The position numbers and the translations under genes were made by a program. Under the pieces are notes generated by a model. It was not told the DNA's origin. It saw only the letters and a program-made list of their open reading frames with translations, and searched no databases. Below, piece after piece: positions 7,099 through 14,060 of a stretch of DNA of 15,478 nt (within the stretch, counting starts at the first letter, position 1; each line of letters starts with the position of its first letter). The stretch comes from JBMTVT01 sp049451635 (lineage in GTDB: Bacteria; Bacteroidota; Bacteroidia; Flavobacteriales; Flavobacteriaceae), in the NCBI GenBank assembly GCA_049451635.1, contig JBMTVT010000050.1:1-15478 (forward strand). The letters run 5' to 3'.

Positions 7099-7875
7099 CT
7101 AATTTTTTATCTCATTTTCCTGCTCCTTCAACAACTTTTTTTGGTAACGCCCTTGAACAATATCGGTAATTACTAAAATAGCAATAACAAAGTAAAAAGT
7201 GGTTTTACTCATGTGCTCAACATGATTTCCAAAAAGCTCTAAATGTGCCAATTCGCCACCTTCAGTTACCAACATAATACCTACAATAAACAGAATAAAC
7301 AATCCTAGAACTTCATACATTCTGTTTTTTGCTAAAAAGTTTGATACCTTATCAGCTAACCAAATCATCATAATACCACTTATTACAATAGCTGTTGCCA
7401 TTACCCAAATAACATCGGTTAATGCAATGGCACTTAAAATAGAATCAAAAGAAAACACCACGTTCATTATCACAATCATGGTAATTACTTTACTAACCGA
7501 ACTTTTAGAACCGTTTTCTACATTATGAGCTACATCATGTATAGCAATCATGTGCCAAATCTCTTTCATGGCTGTGTAAATAATAAAAATACCTCCACCA
7601 AGTACAATTAAACTGTGAATGTTAAAGTTGCCAACAAGCACATCTTCAAAGTCAAAACCAAAAATAGGATCTTGAAACAGTTCTATGACCTGTAATAGCA
7701 CTATCAATAAAATAATACGAAATGCAATAGCCAGTAAAATACCGACTTTACGAACGTAAGATTGTTTTTCTTTGGGTGCCCGTTTGCTTTCTAAAGAGAT
7801 ATATAATAAGTTATCAAAACCTAATACGGCTTGTAAAGCCACTAACATTAATAGTGTAAAAATATTTTCAACCAT
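7099..7875 (-). CDS. TerC-family integral membrane protein
   Basis: A 258-aa inner-membrane protein of the TerC/Alx family with about seven hydrophobic segments (5-25, 43-65, 85-103, 128-148, 154-175, 187-205, 226-241). The family's conserved acidic membrane residues are seen in LGFDNLLYISL (Asp21, Asn22) and VVFSFDSILSAIAL (Asp144). Members have been tied to tellurium resistance, pH response and manganese export; metal transport is the best current inference, but the substrate of this one cannot be read from sequence. A histidine-containing loop (IWHMIAIHDVAHN, 107-118) and the basic C-terminus are expected to be outside the membrane. The gene starts 9 bases after the pssA stop, so it is the second gene of a pssA operon. 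There is no tellurite-resistance cluster around it. Confidence 0.9.
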   Translation of the reverse strand: MVENIFTLLMLVALQAVLGFDNLLYISLESKRAPKEKQSYVRKVGILLAIAFRIILLIVLLQVIELFQDPIFGFDFEDVLVGNFNIHSLIVLGGGIFIIYTAMKEIWHMIAIHDVAHNVENGSKSSVSKVITMIVIMNVVFSFDSILSAIALTDVIWVMATAIVISGIMMIWLADKVSNFLAKNRMYEVLGLFILFIVGIMLVTEGGELAHLELFGNHVEHMSKTTFYFVIAILVITDIVQGRYQKKLLKEQENEIKN

Positions 7876-7884
7876 TTGTGAAAA

Positions 7885-8586
7885 TTATTTTGAGGTTAAA
7901 TTGTCTAAAACAGACATGATTATATAAAGTAAAATGATGATTGGTATGGCGGCAAATTTTAAAATTATCAAAAGTGCCATACATAAGATGATAAAAATAT
8001 ATCGGGTAGCATTGTTTTTAAAACTAAAGTCCTTAAACTTTAGCGCGAATAATTTAATATTTGAATTCAATAGATAACAACTTAAAATAGTCAATCCTAT
8101 TAAAAACCATTTATTAAGAATGATAGCGTTTATGGCATCATTGTTTTGAAATTCTAAAATTAAGGGAAGAGAAATAATTAGCAAGGTATTTGCTGGTGTT
8201 GGCAGACCTTTAAAATAGGTTTGTTGATCTTCATCAATATTGAATTTTGCCAATCTGTAAGCGGAAGCTAGTGTGATAGTTAAGCCTATAAAAGGTATTG
8301 TGTGATAATCGTCCCAACTTAAGTTCGATATTTCCAAAAGTTTGTACATAACTAATCCAGGAACAACACCACTTGTTACCATGTCTGCCAATGAGTCTAA
8401 TTGTAATCCCAACTCACTTTGCACCTTAAGTTTTCGAGCTGCAAAACCATCAAAAAAATCGAAAAAAATCCCCAAAAACACAAAAACCGAAGCGACAACA
8501 AAATTGCTATTAATCACAAAAATTACTGCAATACTGCCACAAAACAAATTAAGTAGTGTTAGTGCATTTGGTATAAGTTTCTTCAT
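7885..8586 (-). CDS. pssA: CDP-diacylglycerol-serine O-phosphatidyltransferase
   Basis: A 233-aa membrane enzyme that joins CDP-diacylglycerol and serine to make phosphatidylserine, the precursor of phosphatidylethanolamine. The CDP-alcohol phosphatidyltransferase signature is complete: Asp43, then Asp46-Gly47, Ala50-Arg51, Gly60, Asp64 and Asp68 in the order D-G-x2-A-R-x8-G-x3-D-x3-D. About seven hydrophobic stretches follow, and the N-terminus KKLIPNALTLLNLFCGS is typical of the short, Gram-positive-like PssA type also used by Bacteroidota. The neighbouring LASAYRLAKFNID segment (108-118) supports PssA rather than PgsA. The start is an ATG at 8586. It leads a two-gene operon with terC. A near match to the -7 box (TATTTTTA, minus strand, 8605-8612) lies just upstream. 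Confidence 0.93.
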   Translation of the reverse strand: MKKLIPNALTLLNLFCGSIAVIFVINSNFVVASVFVFLGIFFDFFDGFAARKLKVQSELGLQLDSLADMVTSGVVPGLVMYKLLEISNLSWDDYHTIPFIGLTITLASAYRLAKFNIDEDQQTYFKGLPTPANTLLIISLPLILEFQNNDAINAIILNKWFLIGLTILSCYLLNSNIKLFALKFKDFSFKNNATRYIFIILCMALLIILKFAAIPIIILLYIIMSVLDNLTSK

Positions 8587-8655
8587 ATTTCAGTTTTAAT
8601 ATTGTAAAAATAGCAAACAATTTCAGTTGAAAGCAATATCTGCATTAATTTCAAG

Positions 8656-8686
8656 TTTATAGGTTTAAATATTATGTGCATCTTTG
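8656..8686 (+). promoter_or_regulatory. Possible promoter of the porV-like gene
   Basis: CATCTTTG (8679-8686) is one base off TAnnTTTG, and TTTA (8656-8659), one base off the -33 TTTG, lies 19 bases upstream. If real, transcription would begin near 8690, after the first ATG at 8674. That would make the TTG at 8695 the likely start of the next gene. Confidence 0.35.
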
Positions 8687-9789
8687 TAAAAAAATTGCGA
8701 TTGAGAAATTACATTACTGTATTATTTTTTGTGTTGCCTTCATTAGTATTCAGTCAAGCCGTTAGGAAATATTCCAACGAGTTCATGAACATTGGAGTGG
8801 ATGCTGCTTCCTTGGGCATGAGTAGTGCTGTTACTTCGCATACTGCTGATGTAAATTCTGGATACTGGAATCCTGCGGGTTTACTAAAACTTGAAGACAA
8901 CCAATTAGCATTAATGCACTCAAGTTACTTTGCAAATATTGCCAATTACGATTATGCTGCTTTTGCAATGCCTTTGGATAATGAAAGTGCAATTGGAATT
9001 TCACTCATTCGATTTGCGGTTGATGACATTTTGAACACTACCCAACTTATCGATGAACAAGGTAACATCAATTATGATAGAATAAGTTTATTTTCAACTG
9101 CCGATTATGGACTCACTTTTTCATATGCAAGGTCATTGCCTGTACAAGGTTTAAACTATGGCGTAAATGCCAAAGTTATTAGAAGAGTTATTGGTGATTT
9201 TGCTTCTTCATGGGGCTTTGGCCTCGATTTAGGTGTTCAATTTGAAACCAATAACAACTGGAAATTTGGCATTATGGCCCGCGATATAACAACCACTTTT
9301 AATGCTTGGGCCATTAATGAAGATGAGTTTGCCAAAATACAAAATGCAGTTGCAGGACAAAACCAGGAGTTGCCAAAAACGACCGAAATTACGATCCCTA
9401 AATTGCAAATAGGGGTTTCCAAATTATTTGATTTCAATATAGATTATACCTTGCTTACTGCTTTAAATTTAAATGTAAGGTTTGAAGAAAATAATGATAT
9501 TATCTCAACATCTTTTGCTAGTATAAATCCTGCTTTGGGGTTTGAGTTTGGATATACCGATATGGTTTTTTTACGAGCAGGTGTAGGAAATTTTCAAAAT
9601 GAAACACAACTTGAAAGCATTTCAGTTTCACCAATTCCTGAAAAATCAACTTTTCAACCTAGTTTTGGTGTAGGTTTCAAATACAACGGTATTCAAATTG
9701 ATTATGCATTTACCGATATTGGTGACCAAAGCGTGGCGCTGTATTCTAACGTTTTCTCCTTAAAACTTGATTTTAGTATTTTTAGGTAA
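8674..9789 (+). CDS. PorV/PorQ-family outer-membrane protein
   Basis: A protein of up to 371 aa with a signal peptide (hydrophobic stretch YITVLFFVLPSLVFSQA, about 13-29) and a beta-strand-rich body, ending in LKLDFSIFR with the aromatic-rich terminal strand typical of outer-membrane barrels. The segment FMNIGVDAASLGMSSAVTS, followed by SGYWNPAGL, is the hallmark N-terminus of the PorV/PorQ family. PorV itself is a shuttle and attachment protein of the type IX secretion system; paralogues are common in Flavobacteria and often of unknown role, so a direct T9SS function is an inference. The start is uncertain: ATG at 8674 gives an n-region MCIFVKKLRLRN, while a TTG at 8695 gives LRLRN, a more usual signal-peptide start. 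The next gene follows after 9 bases. Confidence 0.85.
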   Translation: MCIFVKKLRLRNYITVLFFVLPSLVFSQAVRKYSNEFMNIGVDAASLGMSSAVTSHTADVNSGYWNPAGLLKLEDNQLALMHSSYFANIANYDYAAFAMPLDNESAIGISLIRFAVDDILNTTQLIDEQGNINYDRISLFSTADYGLTFSYARSLPVQGLNYGVNAKVIRRVIGDFASSWGFGLDLGVQFETNNNWKFGIMARDITTTFNAWAINEDEFAKIQNAVAGQNQELPKTTEITIPKLQIGVSKLFDFNIDYTLLTALNLNVRFEENNDIISTSFASINPALGFEFGYTDMVFLRAGVGNFQNETQLESISVSPIPEKSTFQPSFGVGFKYNGIQIDYAFTDIGDQSVALYSNVFSLKLDFSIFR

Positions 9790-9798
9790 TTATTATAC

Positions 9799-10983
9799 AT
9801 GAAAAAATCACTACTTTTCCTATTTATTTTATCTGTTAAAATAGTTTTTGCTCAACAAAACCAATTATCAAATCAAGCAGAAGTTAGCATTTTAACTGTT
9901 GGTCCGGGCAAATCTTTAAATGATTCATTTGGGCATAATGCTTTCAGAATTAAAGATCCTATAAAAGGTATTGATGTTACTTATGGCTACGGCGAATATG
10001 ATTTTGATACTCCTAATTTCTATTTAAAATTTGCCCAAGGAAAACTCAACTATTTAATAAGTAAAATTGATTTTAATCGCTTTTATCAAGCTTACAGTTA
10101 CTATTACAATCGTACCATTAAAGAGCAAGTTTTAAATCTTAATCAAGCCGAAAAACAAAAGCTTTATGATTATTTAATCAATAATTATAAACCTGAAAAC
10201 AGAGGGTATTTATACGATTTCTTTTTTGATAATTGTGCAACCAAAATTAAAGATGTTGCCAACATTGCTGTAAATAATTCCATCACTTTTAATAAACCAA
10301 AAGATTTTAAGGACGCTACCTTTAGAACCTTAATTCAGAACAATTTAAATAGAAATTCTTGGGGAAGTTTAGGTATTGATATCGCTTTAGGCTCAGTAAT
10401 TGATAGAAAAGCGACTCCAGAGGACCATATGTTTTTACCTGAAAACATCTTTAACTTTTTGAAAGTGGCTACTGTTAATAATGGGGAAAAACCTCTGGTT
10501 TTGAGAAGTCACATGCTTTATGAGCAACGAGAAACTTTCAAATTTGGTTCATTTTTAACAAGCCCTTTGTTTGTTTTTGGTCTAATTGGTTTAGTTATTC
10601 TATTTATTACTTATAAAGACAATAAAACCAATAAAAAAAGCAAATGGTTAGACGTTACTTTATTTGGAATTACGGGACTTGTGGGTATTTTAATTTTACT
10701 CCTTTGGTTTGCAACCGACCACAAAGCAACTCATCAAAATTATAATTTGCTTTGGGCTTTTGCATTAAACATTGTTGTAGCAAATCAATTTTTAAAATTA
10801 AAGGTTAAACCTTTGTTTATTAAATATTTAAAGTTTTTAGTGATTATGCTTTGTCTTTTAACATTGCATTGGATAATTGGTGTTCAAGTTTTTGCCATTG
10901 GCTTAGTTCCATTATTAATCGCTTTATTAATTAGATACATATTTTTGATTAATCACTACCAAAAACTGATAACCGAAAACTAA
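9799..10983 (+). CDS. DUF4105 / Lnb-like periplasmic-and-membrane protein
   Basis: A 394-aa protein with a signal peptide (KKSLLFLFILSVKIVFAQ), a periplasmic domain at about 25-240, and about five C-terminal membrane segments (254-272, 287-305, 316-330, 343-360, 362-384). The periplasmic part shows the DUF4105 hallmarks: GPGKSLNDSFGHNAFRI with His46, and YDFFFDNCATKIKD with Cys146, spaced like a cysteine/histidine thiol active site. A conserved-looking TDHKATHQNYNLLWA loop (307-320) lies between membrane segments. From memory, this domain is the periplasmic domain of Lnb, proposed as the lipoprotein N-acyltransferase of Bacteroides; assignment here rests on the motif pattern, and the substrate is inferred. 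It is co-transcribed with the PorV-like gene and ends two bases short of the sugar-transferase-like remnant on the other strand. Confidence 0.82.
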   Translation: MKKSLLFLFILSVKIVFAQQNQLSNQAEVSILTVGPGKSLNDSFGHNAFRIKDPIKGIDVTYGYGEYDFDTPNFYLKFAQGKLNYLISKIDFNRFYQAYSYYYNRTIKEQVLNLNQAEKQKLYDYLINNYKPENRGYLYDFFFDNCATKIKDVANIAVNNSITFNKPKDFKDATFRTLIQNNLNRNSWGSLGIDIALGSVIDRKATPEDHMFLPENIFNFLKVATVNNGEKPLVLRSHMLYEQRETFKFGSFLTSPLFVFGLIGLVILFITYKDNKTNKKSKWLDVTLFGITGLVGILILLLWFATDHKATHQNYNLLWAFALNIVVANQFLKLKVKPLFIKYLKFLVIMLCLLTLHWIIGVQVFAIGLVPLLIALLIRYIFLINHYQKLITEN

Positions 10984-10984
10984 T

Positions 10985-11050
10985 TTACTGCCCTCTAAAG
11001 AAAATAACTGTACTTAAAGTTTTTATTAAAATTATGGCATCTGTACGTAT
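10985..11050 (-). pseudogene. Possible C-terminal remnant of a sugar transferase
   Basis: Read on the minus strand, this short frame ends TAA at 10985 and encodes a tail reading DAIILIKTLSTVIFFRGQ. That resembles the last residues of initiating sugar transferases of capsule and exopolysaccharide loci (a DIKIILKTL-like helix followed by a basic end). A TGA stop lies only ~21 codons upstream, so no complete gene is present. The match is short and rests on my recognition of the family's tail; the link to the Wza remnant next door makes it more plausible. Confidence 0.35.
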
Positions 11051-11072
11051 TCAAACTAATCTTTACTTTTCC

Positions 11073-11127
11073 TAAGAGAGTATTTAGTTAATAATTCAAA
11101 TTTAATGATTTAGAAAACACTCTCTTA
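11073..11127. repeat. Inverted repeat between two gene remnants
   Basis: TAAGAGAGT at 11073-11081 is the exact reverse complement of ACTCTCTTA at 11119-11127; the arms extend to 13 bases with one mismatch. The interior is 37 bases and AT-rich. There is no T-run after either arm, so it is not a good terminator. It lies between the wza-like start and the sugar-transferase-like tail and may mark a former element end or deletion joint. Confidence 0.55.
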
Positions 11128-11163
11128 ATTTCGACTTAAATAAGTCCACTTTTTGCTGACGAT

Positions 11164-11301
11164 TTACAGTGTTTCATTTATTATCAAATTTTCTTCAGAT
11201 TTCCCATCTTTATCTTGAAGATAAACCAAATCCTTATTTGTAATGCAAGAAGAAAACAAAACACAAATTGCTATGTAAGCACCTATTAAATATTTCTTCA
11301 T
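11164..11301 (-). pseudogene. N-terminal fragment of a Wza-type polysaccharide export lipoprotein
   Basis: A 45-codon minus-strand frame from an ATG at 11301 to a TAA at 11164. It encodes a lipoprotein signal peptide (MKKYLIGAYIAICVLFSSC, lipobox Cys19) followed by ITNKDLVYLQDKDG. A lipobox followed shortly by a VYLQ segment is the usual N-terminus of Bacteroidota polysaccharide biosynthesis/export proteins (Wza/BexD type). The normal protein is about 250 aa or longer and continues into the export domain; here it stops right where that domain should begin, and nothing resembling it follows in any minus-strand frame. A perfect -7 box lies just upstream. It could in principle still be expressed as a tiny lipoprotein. 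Confidence 0.6.
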
Positions 11302-11321
11302 TATGGCAGATTGATTTATCA

Positions 11322-11347
11322 CAAATATAATTTTTCACCTTGAACAA
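11322..11347 (-). promoter_or_regulatory. Promoter in front of the wza-like fragment
   Basis: On the minus strand TATATTTG (11322-11329) matches TAnnTTTG exactly; a TTG (11345-11347) lies 15 bases upstream, a little close for a -33 element. The ATG of the wza-like fragment begins 20 bases downstream of the box. Confidence 0.5.
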
Positions 11348-11377
11348 TAAAACATATAACCCTTTTTTTGTTTTTTT

Positions 11378-13264
11378 ATGCGTTATTTGCAAAAAAATTA
11401 CACTTTGAATTACTTAACTGTTGAAAATATATCAAAATCTTACGGAGAGCTTACCCTTTTTGAAAACATCTCTTTTAGTGTTCATAAAAACCAAAAAATA
11501 GCATTTGTTGCCAAAAATGGCACAGGTAAAACTTCTATTTTAAATATTCTTTCTGGTGATGACGTTGCCGATTCTGGAAATGTTATTTACAGAAAAGATA
11601 TCAAAGTTTCCTTCCTATCTCAAGACCCAAAATTTGATAGTAATTTAACTGTTGAAGAAACCATTTTTGTAAGTGAAAATCCTATTTTGAAAGTTATTTC
11701 AAATTATGAAAAATCTCTTCTAAATCCTGATGATACAGATGCTTACCAAAAAGCATTTGAAGCTATGGACCGCCACCAAGCTTGGGATTTTGAAACCCTT
11801 TACAAACAGACACTTTTCAGGTTAAAACTAGAAGATTTAACTCAAAAAGTAAGTACCCTTTCTGGTGGGCAAAAAAAACGACTTGCACTTGCAAATGCCC
11901 TTATTAATAAGCCTGATTTATTGATTTTAGATGAACCTACCAACCATTTGGATTTAGAAATGATTGAATGGCTGGAAGCTATTTTTGCAAAAGAAAACAT
12001 CACGCTTTTTATGGTTACGCACGATCGTTATTTTTTAGAGCGTGTTTGTAACGAAATTATTGAACTTGACGAAGGGCAACTCTATAGCTACAAAGGAAAT
12101 TACTCATATTATTTAGAAAAACGAGAAGCTAGAATTGAGCAAGAAGCGGTTGAAACTGGAAAAGTCAAACAACTTTTTAAAAAGGAACTCGATTGGATGC
12201 GCCGGCAGCCAAAAGCACGAACCACAAAATCGAAATCTAGAATTGATGATTTTGCAGATATTAAGCACAGAGCGCACCAACGCAGAAACGACCATCAAGT
12301 TCAGCTTGAACTTAACATGGAACGTTTGGGCAGCAAAATTTTAGAATTTCATAAGGTTTCAAAAGTATTTAAGGATAAAACCATACTCAACAAGTTCGAC
12401 TACACCTTCCAAAAAGGAGAACGCGTTGGTATTATTGGTAAAAATGGTACGGGCAAAACCACCTTTTTAAATATTTTAACGCAAACCGATAAACCAGATT
12501 CTGGTAAAGTTGTAAAAGGCGACACCATTAAGTTTGGGTATTACACGCAAAACGGCATAACCATAAAGCCCGAACAAAAGGTAATTGATGTGATTCGAGA
12601 ATTTGGCGATTATATTCCTCTTAAAAAAGGGCGACAAATTAGTGCGCAACAGCTTTTAGAACGCTTTTTGTTCAGTAGAAAAAAACAATACGATTTTGTT
12701 GAAAAACTAAGTGGAGGCGAGCGGAAACGCTTGTACTTATGCACTGTTCTAATTCAAAATCCTAACTTTTTAATTCTTGATGAGCCAACCAACGATTTAG
12801 ATATTGTTACCTTAAACGTGTTAGAAGAATTTCTTTTAGATTTCCCGGGATGTATTATTGTGGTGTCACATGACCGTTATTTCATGGATAAAGTGGTAGA
12901 TCATCTTTTTGTCTTTAAAGGTGATGGTATCATCGAAGACTTCCCAGGAAATTATACCGATTACAGGGTTTATGAAGGCCAACCTGTAATTTCAAATACT
13001 ACTGAAGAAAAAAAAGACAATAAATCTTGGAAGCAGAATGAGGCCAATAAGTTATCTTACAATGAAGAAAAAGAACTTAAGAATATTGAAAGCAGACTCA
13101 ATTCATTGGCATTTGATAAAAAAGAATTGGAAAATAAATTTAATAACCCTGATTTAACTCAGGACCAGATTAACAAACTATCCGAAGAGTTACAGAAAAT
13201 TATCGACAACATTGAAGCCAAAGAAGAACGCTGGTTTGAGTTATCGGCAAAACTTGAATCGTAA
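11378..13264 (+). CDS. ABC-F family ATP-binding protein (Uup-like)
   Basis: A protein of up to 628 aa with two ABC domains and no membrane part, as in ABC-F proteins that act on ribosomes. Domain 1: AKNGTGKTS (45-53), LSGGQKKRLALA (161-172), LDEPTNHLD (184-192), VTHDRYFLERV. The linker region 245-320 is basic (QPKARTTKSKSRIDDF). Domain 2: GKNGTGKTT (354-362), LSGGERKRLYL (444-454), LDEPTNDLD (467-475), SHDRYF. The C-terminal ~65 residues form a charged coiled coil like the Uup DNA-binding tail. The WDFETLYKQTLFRLKLEDL region also favours the Uup branch. The true start is probably the TTG at 11405 (NYLTVENISKSYG is where the family normally begins); the ATG at 11378 would add nine unusual residues. 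It is followed after 6 bases by a methyltransferase gene. Confidence 0.93.
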   Translation: MRYLQKNYTLNYLTVENISKSYGELTLFENISFSVHKNQKIAFVAKNGTGKTSILNILSGDDVADSGNVIYRKDIKVSFLSQDPKFDSNLTVEETIFVSENPILKVISNYEKSLLNPDDTDAYQKAFEAMDRHQAWDFETLYKQTLFRLKLEDLTQKVSTLSGGQKKRLALANALINKPDLLILDEPTNHLDLEMIEWLEAIFAKENITLFMVTHDRYFLERVCNEIIELDEGQLYSYKGNYSYYLEKREARIEQEAVETGKVKQLFKKELDWMRRQPKARTTKSKSRIDDFADIKHRAHQRRNDHQVQLELNMERLGSKILEFHKVSKVFKDKTILNKFDYTFQKGERVGIIGKNGTGKTTFLNILTQTDKPDSGKVVKGDTIKFGYYTQNGITIKPEQKVIDVIREFGDYIPLKKGRQISAQQLLERFLFSRKKQYDFVEKLSGGERKRLYLCTVLIQNPNFLILDEPTNDLDIVTLNVLEEFLLDFPGCIIVVSHDRYFMDKVVDHLFVFKGDGIIEDFPGNYTDYRVYEGQPVISNTTEEKKDNKSWKQNEANKLSYNEEKELKNIESRLNSLAFDKKELENKFNNPDLTQDQINKLSEELQKIIDNIEAKEERWFELSAKLES

Positions 13265-13270
13265 TTATTT

Positions 13271-14044
13271 ATGTTTTATCAAGTTATTCAATACATAAAA
13301 TTCCTTTTTAAATCTAAAAATCAACATGGCGTGCACTCCCCTTTTGTTTACGATTTGATTACCAAATGTTTTTATAACAAAACAAAACAAAACGCTTACT
13401 CATCCATTTCAAATTATAGAAACTCACTTATAAAAAATAGAAACAAAATTGAAGTCACCGATTTAGGTGCTGGCTCCAATTTTATGAAACGGTATATACG
13501 TTCAGTTTCAAGTATAGCTAAAAATGCTAGCTCCACGTTTAAAAGAACCAAACTATTAAATAGAATTACAGATTATTATAAACCAAACACTATTTTAGAA
13601 TTAGGTACTTCTATGGGTATTGGAACGCATGCTATGAGTTTGGGCAACTCTAAAGCAACTATAACGACAATTGAAGGTTGTCCAAACATATCGGAATTTA
13701 CAAAAGGCCATTTTAAAAAGCATGACTTAAAAAACATTGATTTAATTACTGGAAATTTCGAGAATGTTATTAAAAGATTAAAAGACAAAACCTTTGACCT
13801 TATTTTTTTTGACGGTAACCTCCAAAAAGAAGCGACTTTAAACTATTTTGAAACCCTTTTAAAAACAGCAAATAATAATTCCGTCTTTATTTTTGACGAT
13901 ATTTATTGGAGTAAAGGCATGACAGAAGCTTGGGAAACCATAAAACAACATCCAAAAGTCACTGTAACTATTAACACGTTTTTCTGGGGATTTGTATTTT
14001 TTAGAAAAGAACAAGTTAAAGAACATTTTACAATAAGGGTTTAA
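13271..14044 (+). CDS. Class I SAM-dependent methyltransferase
   Basis: A 257-aa soluble protein. The Rossmann-fold methyltransferase core starts at about residue 105: motif I TILELGTSMGIGTHAMS (107-123), the acidic end of strand 2 in ITTIEGCPN (Glu135), DLIFFDGN (Asp181), and VFIFDDIYWSKGM (Asp209-Asp210), which resembles the metal-binding acidic pair of O-methyltransferases of the CheR/COMT-like type. The first ~100 residues hold KSKNQHGVHSPFVYDLI, a segment I associate with a Bacteroidota group of uncharacterised methyltransferases. The substrate is unknown. It follows the ABC-F gene by 6 bases, so the two are probably one transcript, and it converges on the minus-strand barrel gene with a 16-bp gap and no clear terminator. 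Confidence 0.87.
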   Translation: MFYQVIQYIKFLFKSKNQHGVHSPFVYDLITKCFYNKTKQNAYSSISNYRNSLIKNRNKIEVTDLGAGSNFMKRYIRSVSSIAKNASSTFKRTKLLNRITDYYKPNTILELGTSMGIGTHAMSLGNSKATITTIEGCPNISEFTKGHFKKHDLKNIDLITGNFENVIKRLKDKTFDLIFFDGNLQKEATLNYFETLLKTANNNSVFIFDDIYWSKGMTEAWETIKQHPKVTVTINTFFWGFVFFRKEQVKEHFTIRV

Positions 14045-14060
14045 CAGCATTGCCCACTGA

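Larger units (their letters stand above)
10984..11377. other. 394-bp gap holding capsule-locus remnants
   Basis: No complete gene lies between the Lnb-like gene and the ABC-F gene. From left to right it holds a sugar-transferase-like tail, an inverted repeat, the start of a Wza-like lipoprotein with its promoter (all read on the minus strand), and a T-rich tract (11362-11377) before the ABC-F gene. Frames at 11128-11163 are closed in all the readings I tried. Confidence 0.6.

Noticed and set aside
7099..7875. Tellurite-resistance operon suggested by TerC
   Set aside because: No other ter genes are present; the protein is a stand-alone TerC-family member paired with pssA.
12113..12344. Open frames inside the ABC-F gene
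   Set aside because: They overlap the ABC-F linker and show no domain or start signal of their own.
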